A stretch of DNA of 64,000 nucleotides from Halobacillus litoralis (GCF_009856445.1 NZ_WMFA01000002.1:930001-994000); one strand, 5' to 3'; counted from the stretch's first letter, positions 52,811-63,037 are shown. Translations and numbers: made by a program. The notes: generated by a model not told the origin, from the letters alone.

Positions 52811-53713
52811 TTATGTCGCCTGCAACCAGCGTTCCCATGCTTTTTTAGAGTTTCCTACAATAAACGGCTGGATTCGTTTTTTGTCCAGTTCAGAAAGGCG
52901 GTCATAAGCATATCCACCAAGACCAATTTTCAGGTCAGGGTATTGTTTTTGCAATGATTCTGCAAGCCTTACCGTTATGGGGATATTCTTTTTAAGCGTA
53001 CAGGACATGAACATATACGTGGGTTCAATTTCATCAATGACAATATCAATATCTCCGCCTGCAATACTCTGACCGAGATAAATGACATCGTAACCTTTTC
53101 GTTTCAAAAACAGAGCAAAGATCAACAACCCTAATTCATGCCTTTCGTTAGGACCACAGACAAGCAGGGCTTTCGGAAGCATTCCATCGACTGGAATAGA
53201 CAGAAGCATCATGCCGATCCTGGAACGGATGAAGTGACTCGCGAAATGCTCATGGGCACTCGTAATCCGGTTTTCCTCCCACAAGTCACCGACTTTCACA
53301 AGGATAGGTCCAATAATATCAATAGCCACGGTTTCTGGCGTGAATAAACTGAACGCATGATCAAGATGACGCTGCGCATCGTTTTCATTAAAGGATAGAA
53401 GGCTGTTCAACAGTTCACCGCCAATTTTATCCAGTTCCGTTTTATGTTCAGAATCATGATTGGTGCTCGTCACCGCTTCTTCATTACTTTCTAACAAGGA
53501 AACCGCTTGCGATATGGTGAATCCTTTGTTCACTTTTTCCATCAACCATTTTAGAATTCGTACATGCTCATCGGTGTACAGACGATGGCCAGCCTCATTC
53601 CTTGAAGGGCGAATCATTTTATATCTTCTTTCCCAGGCACGGAGTGTACCCGGCTGAATTCCTAATAACTGTGACACAGCTTTTATATTGTATTTTGCTT
53701 TCGTTGTTGCCAT
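52811..53713 (-). CDS. MerR-type regulator with cobalamin-binding domain
   Basis: The 300 residues comprise a MerR winged-helix DNA-binding domain (~8-76, YNIKAVSQLLGIQPGTLRAWERRY), a helical B12-cap domain (~95-175) and a Rossmann B12-binding domain (~178-296) with E-R-H-E-L-G fitting ExHxxG. In the cap, W-EENRITSAH-EH fits the W-x9-EH motif characteristic of adenosylcobalamin photoreceptors (CarH/LitR). The inference is a light- or B12-responsive repressor. Its regulon is not obvious here; neighbours are a phosphoesterase and ypbH. A promoter precedes it. Confidence 0.88.
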   Translation of the reverse strand: MATTKAKYNIKAVSQLLGIQPGTLRAWERRYKMIRPSRNEAGHRLYTDEHVRILKWLMEKVNKGFTISQAVSLLESNEEAVTSTNHDSEHKTELDKIGGELLNSLLSFNENDAQRHLDHAFSLFTPETVAIDIIGPILVKVGDLWEENRITSAHEHFASHFIRSRIGMMLLSIPVDGMLPKALLVCGPNERHELGLLIFALFLKRKGYDVIYLGQSIAGGDIDIVIDEIEPTYMFMSCTLKKNIPITVRLAESLQKQYPDLKIGLGGYAYDRLSELDKKRIQPFIVGNSKKAWERWLQAT

Positions 53714-53743
53714 AAGTCTGCCTCCACCCGTCCATTTTCCTTT

Positions 53744-53772
53744 ATTATATAAGATGTCAAGAATATGTGTAA
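53744..53772 (-). promoter_or_regulatory. promoter of the MerR-type regulator
   Basis: On the minus strand TTACAC (53767-53772), 17 bp and a perfect TATAAT (53744-53749) lie 31 bp before the start. A stray TTGACA lies inside the spacer. An autoregulatory operator could overlap the spacer. Confidence 0.6.
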
Positions 53773-53810
53773 AATTTCAATATTCTCCCTATATGTTTTC
53801 GAGGTAGATT

Positions 53811-54578
53811 TTATTTTTTGGATGTTAATTCTATCCAGTGACATTCCGCTTTGGTTCCTAGACGTAGAGGCATTAAGGATGTACCATATCCCTCACTTAC
53901 AAGCATAGCCTGGTTTTCACTGATCTGCCACCCGCCCCGCTCATAAGGTCCGAAGCCAAAAATCCGAATCTGTCCACCATGGGTATGTCCACTTAAGACT
54001 ATATCAAACCTGCCCTTGGCCTCTTGAGTCATCCGGTTGAATACATACGGATCATGTACACAAAGAATCTGCAGTCCTTTTTCATCTTCTAAATAGGAAG
54101 CATTTCGGTTAGGTTTCATAAAATATGGATCTAAGGCACTCAATACGACCGGAGTTCCGTTTGGTAACTCCACAAACTCATCCTCGTTTGAAAGGGGGAT
54201 GACTTCCTCTTTCATCAATTCATCCAAAAATGATCCGTACCTCCACTCATGATCATTATTACCGGGAATGAAATAAACGGGAGCTCCCCATTGCTTCAAT
54301 AGGGATAGGTTGTGCATAAAACGCTCATAAGATGTCCTTTTATCTACGAAATCACCACCGATGATGACAAGATCAACAGTGCTTATTTTTGTGAACGTCG
54401 CCTCATTTAATTTTCGATTATGTATGTCACTAATGAACAGCAGCTGAATCCTCTGGTGAGTATCAAGCCCTTTACAATCCAATTGTTTTTCTTGCAAGTG
54501 ATCGTTCTCTGACAAAACGTACATAAAACCCAACAGCATAACGCCAACAATGAGTACGATTAGCAAGATCCATACCAT
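53811..54578 (-). CDS. ypbG: membrane-anchored metallophosphoesterase YpbG
   Basis: The 255-residue protein has an N-terminal membrane anchor (1-22) and a calcineurin-like phosphoesterase domain with all metal-site motifs: SDIH (~51), GGDFVD (~75), GNNDHE (~106) and VHD...GHTHGG (~198). It is of the YkuE/YpbG type, acting on an unknown phosphoester, perhaps lipid-linked. The catalytic domain probably lies outside or at the membrane face. Confidence 0.88.
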   Translation of the reverse strand: MVWILLIVLIVGVMLLGFMYVLSENDHLQEKQLDCKGLDTHQRIQLLFISDIHNRKLNEATFTKISTVDLVIIGGDFVDKRTSYERFMHNLSLLKQWGAPVYFIPGNNDHEWRYGSFLDELMKEEVIPLSNEDEFVELPNGTPVVLSALDPYFMKPNRNASYLEDEKGLQILCVHDPYVFNRMTQEAKGRFDIVLSGHTHGGQIRIFGFGPYERGGWQISENQAMLVSEGYGTSLMPLRLGTKAECHWIELTSKK

Positions 54579-54720
54579 TTAAACACCCCCACGTTATTTT
54601 TATAGAACTCTTATATTATCACAAACGTGCAAGCTTGATAAAACGGACTCGCATGGAAGCATTTCAACTGATCCCTAAAATTTATAGAGAATGTGATACA
54701 ACATGAATCATAAATACAAG

Positions 54721-54759
54721 AAAAAACCGCTCAAGATTACACATCCTGAGCGGTTTTTT
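54721..54759. terminator. terminator after the CBS/ACT gene
   Basis: AAAAAACCGCTCA and TGAGCGGTTTTTT form a 13-bp stem around a 13-base loop. It is usable in both directions. Confidence 0.9.
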
Positions 54760-54806
54760 CTACAGTTAGTCACCATTATAACCCCAAGAAAAATGAAAGA
54801 ACTTCC

Positions 54807-55445
54807 TCACACATTCTTTACGCTTAGAATTCTAAAACCTGTCTTTTCAAGCTTCTTCGTAAATGCTTCAATATTATCATTGTCTTCAATCTTCAAGACA
54901 ATTCTTCTGGCAAGCTTATCGGTTTCATCAAACGTAGCAAGTGAAATCACGTTTTCGTGATAACTTTTAATAATATCCCCGAGTCTTTCAATTCTTCCTG
55001 ATGACTCTTCAGAAGTGAAAGCAATTCTGACTCCTTTTTTGTTGACCCCGAACGCACTTTCGAACTGTTCGATGACATCAAATCTTGTCACGAGACCAAG
55101 AAATTTCTTGGATTCGTTGACGACAGCCAGCACGGAAAAACCTTTGAACAACGGCAGCGTATGTTCAAAAACCTCTTCATCATGAATATAAAACCCCTCA
55201 TACATGGCAACATCACCAGCAGTGGTTTCACGAAGAAACGTCTTCCGATCTATTCCTTCTTCAGAATTAAAATAAGCCCGGAATATGATTTCTTTAGAGA
55301 TCATTCCTGTGAATTGACCTGATCTTAAAACAGGCATGGCTTCAATATCTTTATCATCAAGCACTTTCAGAACTTCTGAAAGTGAAGCGGATGATTCCGC
55401 CGTGAAGGATTTGTGGGCGGGTTTCATAATTCCTTTAACAAACAT
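54807..55445 (-). CDS. AcuB-like protein with two CBS domains and an ACT domain
   Basis: The 212-residue cytoplasmic protein has CBS domains at ~1-60 (MFVKGIMKPAHKSF...PVLRSGQFTGMIS) and ~75-130 (VLAVVNESKKFLGLVTRFDV), then an ACT-like domain (~140-210). The AcuB type is best known next to acetoin genes; none are here. It probably binds an adenosyl ligand and an amino acid. The ATG at 55445 follows GAGGTG; the frame extends 15 codons further without homology. It diverges from cotJ. Confidence 0.85.
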   Translation of the reverse strand: MFVKGIMKPAHKSFTAESSASLSEVLKVLDDKDIEAMPVLRSGQFTGMISKEIIFRAYFNSEEGIDRKTFLRETTAGDVAMYEGFYIHDEEVFEHTLPLFKGFSVLAVVNESKKFLGLVTRFDVIEQFESAFGVNKKGVRIAFTSEESSGRIERLGDIIKSYHENVISLATFDETDKLARRIVLKIEDNDNIEAFTKKLEKTGFRILSVKNV

Positions 55446-55498
55446 ACACTCACCTCTTCTTTTTAATTTGCACGGTAATAATTTCGCCATCCACCTGC

Positions 55499-55525
55499 GA
55501 ATATCCTGCCTTCATCGCATAGGAC
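55499..55525 (+). promoter_or_regulatory. possible sigma-E promoter of cotJABC
   Basis: GAATAT (55499-55504), 13 bp, then CATAGGAC (55518-55525) partly fits the sigma-E consensus (5 of 8 in the -10). It lies 45 bp before cotJA. B. subtilis cotJ is sigma-E dependent. Confidence 0.4.
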
Positions 55526-55570
55526 AAGAAGGGCCCACATAAAATTCCTAGGAAAAGGATGTGATGTAGG

Positions 55571-55792
55571 ATGTACACACCAATTAAATGCTACCAGCCT
55601 TACCACGGCCCTTTTGATCCATGTCCGCCACGAGGGACGGCTTGTTATCAGACACCGCCTAATCTCTATCTTGGATTTCAGCCCCCAAACTTGCAGCAGT
55701 TCCCGATACAAGACGCGTTGTATAAAGGAACTCTTTGGCCGGCTTTGTATGATCCCTACCCTACACCTCTAGAGAAAGGAGCAAAACGATGA
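55571..55792 (+). CDS. cotJA: spore coat protein CotJA
   Basis: This 73-residue, proline- and aromatic-rich protein of the CotJA family has C-x-P-rich start and the pattern YLGFQPPNLQQFPIQDALYKGTLWPALYDPYP. CotJA and CotJC are inner-coat components incorporated together. The stop overlaps the cotJB start by 4 bp. It is transcribed against the surrounding genes. Confidence 0.9.
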   Translation: MYTPIKCYQPYHGPFDPCPPRGTACYQTPPNLYLGFQPPNLQQFPIQDALYKGTLWPALYDPYPTPLEKGAKR

Positions 55793-56058
55793 AGCAAGGG
55801 GCTAATCCTGCTAAAGAGCGATATGCTTTAATGGAAAAGATTCAAATGGTGGATTTCGCTTTGGTAGAACTTACTCTTTACCTGGATACCCATCCGCAGG
55901 ACACCCAGGCTATCCAGCAGTTCAATCAGCTTGCCGTTGAAAGCAGAGATCTGAAATCTGCCTATGAGCAGCAGTTTGGGCCTTTAAGGCAGTATGGTGC
56001 CAGCTTTTCAGGTTATCCATGGAATTGGGGAGATAGTCCATGGCCATGGCAGTTATAA
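55789..56058 (+). CDS. cotJB: spore coat protein CotJB
   Basis: The 89-residue helical protein has the CotJB signature (LMEKIQMVDFALVELTLYLDTHPQDTQAI) and a Trp/Pro-rich end. Middle gene of cotJABC, translationally coupled to cotJA; a role in coat assembly is inferred from the family. Confidence 0.9.
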   Translation: MKQGANPAKERYALMEKIQMVDFALVELTLYLDTHPQDTQAIQQFNQLAVESRDLKSAYEQQFGPLRQYGASFSGYPWNWGDSPWPWQL

Positions 56059-56091
56059 ACCTTCAAGGATGAAGGACATAGGAGGGCGCTT

Positions 56092-56661
56092 ATGTGGTAT
56101 TACGAAAAGAAATTACAATATCCTGTAAAAGTAACCGAATGCAACCCGAGGCTTGCAAAATATTTAATTGAACAGTATGGAGGAGCGGACGGCGAATTAT
56201 CCGCAGCCCTTCGCTACTTGAATCAACGGTACAGTATTCCGGATAAAGTGATTGGTCTTTTGACGGATATCGGGACAGAGGAATTCGCCCATTTAGAAAT
56301 GATCGCCACGATGATCTATAAACTCACGAAAGATGCGACACCGGAACAAATGAAGGCGGCAGGTCTTGGGGCCCATTACGCAAACCACGACCACGCTTTG
56401 TATTACAATAACGCAGCAGGAAGCCCGTGGACCGCCACTTATATTCAGGCGAAAGGAGATCCGATTGCTGATCTATATGAGGACATAGCTGCTGAGGAGA
56501 AAGCCAGAGCCACCTATCAGTGGATCATTAATATGTCGGATGACCCATGCTTGAATGACAGTTTGAAATTTTTGCGTGAACGGGAAGTGGTTCATTCCCA
56601 AAGGTTCAGGGAAGCGGTTGAAATACTTAAGTTTGAAAGGGATCGAAAACAATTTTTCTAA
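56092..56661 (+). CDS. cotJC: CotJC, manganese-catalase-like coat protein
   Basis: The 189 residues form the four-helix ferritin-like fold of manganese catalase. Metal-ligand Glu/His motifs are EEFAHLEMI (~63-71), AAEEKARATYQW and REREVVHSQRF. It sits in the spore coat and may protect against peroxide. GGAGGGCGCTT precedes the ATG. Its stop is 3 bp from the converging ypbE stop. A near-palindrome, CGCTCTACCGTG...CATGGTAGGGCG (56669-56700), may serve as terminator within the ypbE 3' end. Confidence 0.93.
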   Translation: MWYYEKKLQYPVKVTECNPRLAKYLIEQYGGADGELSAALRYLNQRYSIPDKVIGLLTDIGTEEFAHLEMIATMIYKLTKDATPEQMKAAGLGAHYANHDHALYYNNAAGSPWTATYIQAKGDPIADLYEDIAAEEKARATYQWIINMSDDPCLNDSLKFLREREVVHSQRFREAVEILKFERDRKQFF

Positions 56662-56664
56662 AAG

Positions 56665-56976
56665 TCAACGCTCTACCGTGATTTGTTCATGGTAGGGCGA
56701 TTCTTCTATGAAGCCTGGCTTAGGAAAGGTTTGTCCAAACCACACATCCCAATAAGGAAACGAAAGCATCACGATAATCAAGATAAGAAGAACGACAAAG
56801 AGGAAGCGCATCCAAATCGCATTTACCTTCCACCTCGTTTTTTCTTTCCTACCTTCATGAACATCTTTTCTTGGTGGCAGATCCAGAATATCAAACTCTT
56901 CCTCTTCATAACCGCCATCTTCTTTGTCATTCCTCATCTGCTCTCTTTGCTCTTTTGATGAATGCTGTTCACTCAT
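56665..56976 (-). CDS. ypbE: short YpbE-like single-pass membrane protein
   Basis: The 103-residue protein has a charged cytoplasmic N-terminus with LPPRKDVHEGRKEK, one membrane helix (~56-73) and a ~30-residue outer tail. B. subtilis YpbE (~240 residues) has a comparable LPTRQSVKNQREQK segment and helix but continues with a linker and LysM domain. The LysM part is missing here. The gene is in the ypbE slot, overlapping ypbD by 8 bp. Function unknown. Confidence 0.7.
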   Translation of the reverse strand: MSEQHSSKEQREQMRNDKEDGGYEEEEFDILDLPPRKDVHEGRKEKTRWKVNAIWMRFLFVVLLILIIVMLSFPYWDVWFGQTFPKPGFIEESPYHEQITVER

Positions 56977-57565
56977 CGGCTTCCCCCCATTTTCCGAAAC
57001 GGATCCAAAAGGCTAATACAACATCAATTAGAAAATGTGCCAGGATGGTCACAAGTAAATTACCCGTCATCTCATACATATACCCGATAAAGAAACTGAC
57101 GAATAATACTGAAATCAATAACACGATTTTTGTTAAATAACGAATATGCATAACGGCAAAGAGTACACTTGCCACCACATACCCAAACTCCGCATGCAGA
57201 ACTCCGCGGAATAGCATTTCTTCACTTACCGCAACCAGCAAAGTAATGCCAATAATACTTAAACTCGAACGATTCTTAAAAACTTTGACATTAATGCCGC
57301 CATCATCGTACATCCTTTGTGGTAAACGATACACGAGAAAAAGGTCGATGAGAAGCACCATAAGTCCTGGTATCAATCCGTAAAGCAACAGCTCGTTCAA
57401 ATGGAAACCCACTTGACTGCTCCAATCAGCCCAGAAAGCATCAAAAAGGAATACGCTGCCAATAATTGCGAGAATCAGTATACTCAACTGAGTAAGAACC
57501 AATTGTAGTGTAATTTCCCGGTCGTTCATTTCCATAATCAGTTCTGATTGACTCTTTCGTTTCAT
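56969..57565 (-). CDS. ypbD: CPBP-family intramembrane metalloprotease (YpbD)
   Basis: This 198-residue polytopic membrane protein of the CAAX protease/bacteriocin-processing family has the catalytic EEMLFRG (EExxxR, ~118-124) and downstream HIRYL and HFLID motifs. The substrate is unknown. The first codons overlap the recQ stop by 4 bp. Confidence 0.88.
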   Translation of the reverse strand: MKRKSQSELIMEMNDREITLQLVLTQLSILILAIIGSVFLFDAFWADWSSQVGFHLNELLLYGLIPGLMVLLIDLFLVYRLPQRMYDDGGINVKVFKNRSSLSIIGITLLVAVSEEMLFRGVLHAEFGYVVASVLFAVMHIRYLTKIVLLISVLFVSFFIGYMYEMTGNLLVTILAHFLIDVVLAFWIRFGKWGEADE

Positions 57566-59062
57566 AAACCGGCTCCTTGTTTGAAAATAAACTTTAAACG
57601 ATCCTCCCAGCTGAACGTATCATACGTACGTCGCTCCTCCTGGAAAGATAGGTCATCCATGCTGAAATCGCATTGGTCACAGCATGGAACGGTTGGCTTT
57701 CGAACCATGTCCTGAAACGGTTTATATAACGCTTCTCTGCGACAATCAGATGAGTGGATCCATTTCAACATTTCATTCAGTTTGTTGTGTTTATACATCC
57801 ACCTCTCCTCTAAAAAGCGGTGAATTTCCTGAAAGAGGTTCGCGGTCACCCCTACTAGTTTTCCGTTTTGTAAAGCACCCTCTTCTTCTAACTGAAACTT
57901 GATAAAATTCCATTGGGATTCGGATAACTCAAAGCGTTCAATCATGATACTATCTGATGGCACATCTTCTCCCTGCTTTTTCATTAAAAAAGAGAAGACT
58001 CGGTGAAGATCATTTTTCTCAGGAAGTTCACTCTGTATAAGTCTCTGAGGAAGATAATGGTCCTGACGTGTGAAAAGCAGTAGACTGACCGCTGCTTCAC
58101 CGTCCCGTCCTGCCCTGCCAACCTCCTGGATAAAGGATTCCAGTTGAGGGGGCAGATGAAAATGGATCACCATGCGTATGTCTTTTTTGTCTACCCCCAT
58201 ACCGAAGGCACTCGTACAGCAAATGACATCCAATTGATGATTCATGAATTGCTGCTGCACCAGCATACGATCTGTTTGTTCCATTCCACCATGGTAAAAG
58301 GCAACTCTCTGGTCCAAACGGTCCCTCAGTTCAAAACTGACTTTTTCTGCCCACTGGCGACTTGAAAAATAGATCATGGTAGGAGCTTGGTTTTGCTTGA
58401 GCACTTCAACGATTCGTTCCGTTTTTTCTTCTGGACTCGTGCATTCTTCCACAGCAAAACTAATGTTTTGTTTATCCATCGGATAGATTCTCTTTTTCAT
58501 ATGGGGAAGTCTCAGCTTTTCCATGATATCCTGCTGCACATCAGGAGTCGCGGTTGCACTTAAGGCCATTACGGTTGGGTGGCCGAGATTTTCAATGGTC
58601 TGATGAAGCTTGAGATAATCCGTTCTGAACTCATGTCCCCACTGAGATATACAGTGGGCTTCGTCAATAACAAAGAGAGGGACATGCATGCGGTTCAGGC
58701 GTTGCTGCAGCCAATCATTCTGCAGCATTTCTGGTGAAATGTAGACAAGCGAGTATTTATGAAGGTTCTTCAATACAGCATTTCTTTCAGGCTGATCCAT
58801 AAAACTGTTCACAGCGGTCACGGCTTTATATCCAGAAGCCTTCAACTGCTTCACCTGATCCACCATGAGTGAGATCAGGGGAGATACGACAAGTGTCGTG
58901 CCACCAAGGACCTTGGCAGGAAGTTGATAACATAGCGATTTGCCTGTTCCAGTCGGTAGGATTCCTAATACATCTTCCCCCTCCAGAACATCTGTAATGA
59001 CTTCTTTCTGACCTTCCCTGAATTCGTCAAAGCCAAAATTCTCTTTTAGTATCAAACCTAGA

Positions 59063-59073
<11 letters not shown>
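57562..59073 (-). CDS. recQ: RecQ-family ATP-dependent DNA helicase
   Basis: The 503-residue helicase has Walker A in LPTGTGKSLCYQLPA (~38-52), DEAHCISQWGHEFR (~138), and the zinc site CRREALYKPF...CCDQCDF in the RecQ-Ct region. It lacks the HRDC domain, like the shorter Bacillus RecQ. It unwinds recombination intermediates. The start overlaps the ypbB end by 11 bp. Confidence 0.95.
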
Positions 59074-60515
<1,442 letters not shown>

Positions 60516-60534
60516 TGTACCTCTTTTCGTAACC

Positions 60535-60562
60535 AAAGCCCCTTTTTCAAGGGGCTTTTTTT
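60535..60562. terminator. bidirectional terminator between fer and the XRE gene
   Basis: AAAGCCCC...AAGGGGCTTT with T run on the plus strand (TTTTTTTAT), between the converging stops. Confidence 0.9.
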
Positions 60563-61010
60563 ATTTGACTAGTTCTTCAAAACGTATTTCCGCCTCCGTC
60601 CGGTTGATGGTAGAGAACATACGAAAATCCTCAGAATCAATGATTCTATAATGTTGACTGATCAGGTTTTGCTGTAGGATGTAGTTTTCACCTTCTGCAA
60701 TGGTCTGCCACCATACTTTGCCACCAAGCGTTTTCTTCCCTTGAGTCTCCACTTGTTCATGAGCTATAGTTTCCACGATTTCTACAGGAGCATCCCCTAA
60801 TACGCCTTTGAGAACATCGCTCTCTTGAAAAAGAGCACATACGGCCACGACCGTCGTCCAGCCTGCCAACGTTCTTTGTTTTTCAATTTGAACAAGCGTC
60901 TTTTTGGATAATCCGAGGATTTCTGCCATCCTGTCCTGGGTATATCCATGCTCGACACGGATCAATTTTATTTTTTCAGACACCTGTTTCCGCACATCGT
61001 GTTTATCCAT
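60561..61010 (-). CDS. XRE-family transcriptional regulator
   Basis: The 149-residue protein has an N-terminal XRE/Cro helix-turn-helix (~12-65, IRVEHGYTQDRMAEILGLSKKTLVQIEK). A C-terminal domain (~95-149, WWQTIAEGENYILQQNLISQHYRIIDSED) lacks a recognised fold. The target is unknown. It has a short leader with GGGGACG before the ATG and converges with fer. Confidence 0.85.
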   Translation of the reverse strand: MDKHDVRKQVSEKIKLIRVEHGYTQDRMAEILGLSKKTLVQIEKQRTLAGWTTVVAVCALFQESDVLKGVLGDAPVEIVETIAHEQVETQGKKTLGGKVWWQTIAEGENYILQQNLISQHYRIIDSEDFRMFSTINRTEAEIRFEELVK

Positions 61011-61191
61011 GACTCATCGTCCCCTTTTCTACGTTCCTTTATTTTAACATGAGCAGGAGGGCCAATCCTAGAACAAAGGCTTTAAAGCTTTCGGTTAAAC
61101 ACAACATCGTCGAAGTCAAGTATTGAGGACGGGTTTCATAGTTTGAAACAAGAAGGGTGCTGATGGACCGTCTTTCCTCAACCAGTAAAAA

Positions 61192-61220
61192 GAACCCCCT
61201 GCAAATACCGCAGAGGATTC
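61192..61220 (-). terminator. terminator after rsiX
   Basis: On the minus strand GAATCCTCTGCGGTATTTGC and AGGGGGTTC form the stem, followed by TTTTTACTGG. A 61-codon frame starting inside it is not considered a gene. Confidence 0.82.
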
Positions 61221-61224
61221 TCAA

Positions 61225-62454
61225 TCATTGGTCCATAACAGGATTCATTCTTTCAGGTACATCAATCGGTTCTTCAAGGTCATAGGTGGAAAATTCGCTG
61301 ACATTCATACCATTGAACTTGACCCTTTCAAAACCAAACTGGCCAGCGGTTACAAGAATAGCTTCCACCATCGTCAAAAGCTGCTGCTCACTTGCCCATG
61401 ATTCATGTTCAACCTGAATATTCATGATTCCTTGATCTATTGTTGTTGAAGTAAACTGAACATGTTCCGGCACGGCAGGGCTGACATAGAGACCTTTTCC
61501 CTTTTCTTTCATCAAAGAAAGTGCTTCGCGAAACGTCAGAGAACCTTCCACAGATATCGGAGCAAGGAATCGTTCAGATGATGCTTCATACTGATACAAT
61601 TGAAAAATGTACTCTCCTTGTTGAATGACAGGAACTTCAGAAATTTCACCGTAACTTCCTAAGTTGACAGGATCACCAGAATCGGTTTGCACAGAAATTT
61701 CCTGTAGTTGAAAGTTCTCCAAGTCCCAGCGAATGCTTTCGATGATTGCGCTTGCCCACGCTGTGCCATTAACACTAAAACCATCAGGAAACGTAACGAC
61801 AGCTGACCCTTCTGTTTCATTTACCTCATATTTCAAATCGTCTACAACTCTGTCAGCTAACCCATATCTTTCTGGTGAAAATTCTTCGGACTCCTGCTGT
61901 TTCTGTACTGTAGGCAGGATGATTTCGGCATTTTTCCCTGGATAAGAAAGTGTAGTCAAGCCACTTTCCTCACTGGCCAAAATCAATGAATCAAGCTCTG
62001 TTTCTTGAGCTTTCCGGTCCTCTGCGACCTTCGATTCGTCTGCTTTGGGTTCTTCCTCTTCATCTTCTTCTGCAGGAAGACTTTCCTCCTCACTGGAAGG
62101 TTCAGCTTCCTTGGTTTCAGAACTTTTCTCTCCATTTTCTGAAGATGATGAATCGAGTGAAGGCGACGTTTCTTCATTTGCAGTAGAAGACTCTGCACTT
62201 TGATCTGCCCGATCAGCGGACTCTTCTACGGTAAGCATTCCACTGTTACTGAAGAAGACAGGCACGAACACGGCAAGGACGAGTAAAACAGCAACCGTAG
62301 CCAATCCAGGAAAAAGCCATGGAGCTACTTTTCTTTGTGGTTTATTTACACGTGAAGAAACCTTTTGATAGAGCCTTTCTTTCAATTGACGATCTTCCAT
62401 AGCAGGGAGTTTGCTTAATGCTTTTTTGATATCTTCATCACTATGCTTCTTCAC
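61225..62454 (-). CDS. rsiX: anti-sigma-X factor
   Basis: RsiX is a membrane anti-sigma factor that holds SigX. From the GTG at 62454 (GGGAGGGG 5 bases upstream) it has a short cytoplasmic sigma-binding part (~1-45) and a membrane helix (~47-70). A ~90-residue Ser/Glu/Asp-rich linker follows (~72-165), then extracellular GerMN-like domains (to 409). The linker is acidic and low-complexity, unlike the shorter one of B. subtilis (368 residues). The start overlaps sigX by 14 bp. Confidence 0.9.
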   Translation of the reverse strand: MKKHSDEDIKKALSKLPAMEDRQLKERLYQKVSSRVNKPQRKVAPWLFPGLATVAVLLVLAVFVPVFFSNSGMLTVEESADRADQSAESSTANEETSPSLDSSSSENGEKSSETKEAEPSSEEESLPAEEDEEEEPKADESKVAEDRKAQETELDSLILASEESGLTTLSYPGKNAEIILPTVQKQQESEEFSPERYGLADRVVDDLKYEVNETEGSAVVTFPDGFSVNGTAWASAIIESIRWDLENFQLQEISVQTDSGDPVNLGSYGEISEVPVIQQGEYIFQLYQYEASSERFLAPISVEGSLTFREALSLMKEKGKGLYVSPAVPEHVQFTSTTIDQGIMNIQVEHESWASEQQLLTMVEAILVTAGQFGFERVKFNGMNVSEFSTYDLEEPIDVPERMNPVMDQ

Positions 62455-62983
62455 GGTTTCCCCTCCCCTCTTCCATGTCTTCAAGTATCATCTTCAGAGC
62501 TTTCATAGCTCGATGTTGAGTCGTCTTCACTTTACTCTCACTCCAGCTTAAGATTTCTGCTGTTTCTTTTATGGACATCCCTTGAATAAAACGGAAAATC
62601 AGCACACTTCGCTGATCGACCGTACATTGATCCAATGCTTGATATACTCGTTGAATTTCATCATTCTGCACGGCTATCTCTTCCGGCATTTTATTCTGAT
62701 CTTTGATTTGTTCCCCTTTTTCCGTCCAATCAAAGAATTCCATGAAGCGGTTTCTTTTTCTTTTCTGTTTACGGAAATAATCAATAGCTACGTGCCTGGC
62801 TATTGAAAACAACCATGTTTTCTCTGAGCTTTTACCATTAAATGATTCATAGGATTTCATGACCCTTACATAGACATCCTGAACCAGGTCCTCGGCAAGA
62901 CTTCTGTCCTTGACCATATAGACCAGGAACTGAAACAGGTCATGGTGATAGTTGTCGTATAGTTCATCAAAGAACGTTCGCAA
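62441..62983 (-). CDS. sigX: ECF sigma factor SigX
   Basis: SigX controls cell-surface charge and envelope genes in B. subtilis. The 180 residues have region 2 (DLFQFLVYMVKDRSLAEDLVQDVYVRV and WLFSIARHVAIDYFRKQ) and region 4 (SVLIFRFIQGMSIKETAEILSWSESKVKTTQHRA). The TTG at 62983, 8 bases after AGGAGG, gives MRTFFDELYDNYHHDLF, aligning with the B. subtilis start; an upstream GTG at 63004 lies before the ribosome site. An autoregulatory promoter precedes it. Confidence 0.94.
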   Translation of the reverse strand: MRTFFDELYDNYHHDLFQFLVYMVKDRSLAEDLVQDVYVRVMKSYESFNGKSSEKTWLFSIARHVAIDYFRKQKRKRNRFMEFFDWTEKGEQIKDQNKMPEEIAVQNDEIQRVYQALDQCTVDQRSVLIFRFIQGMSIKETAEILSWSESKVKTTQHRAMKALKMILEDMEEGRGNREEA

Positions 62984-63011
62984 TGGTGGTACCTCCTGGG
63001 TCACTTTAATA

Positions 63012-63037
63012 GTCGTCTTATGTACGAAAAAGTTACA
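63012..63037 (-). promoter_or_regulatory. SigX-type autoregulatory promoter
   Basis: On the minus strand TGTAAC (63032-63037), 16 bp and CGAC (63012-63015) fit the SigX promoter consensus (TGTAAC, 16-17, CGAC). It lies 28 bp before the sigX TTG, so sigX-rsiX is predicted to be autoregulated as in B. subtilis. Confidence 0.75.

Noticed and set aside
61039-61224. 61-codon frame between rsiX and the XRE gene
   Set aside because: It begins inside the rsiX terminator hairpin, has no ribosome site, and its sequence resembles no family.
62975-63000. GGTGGTACCTCC resembles the T-box antiterminator motif
   Set aside because: It reads on the plus strand, whereas sigX is on the minus strand and no plus-strand gene follows; it is simply the complement of the sigX ribosome-site region.
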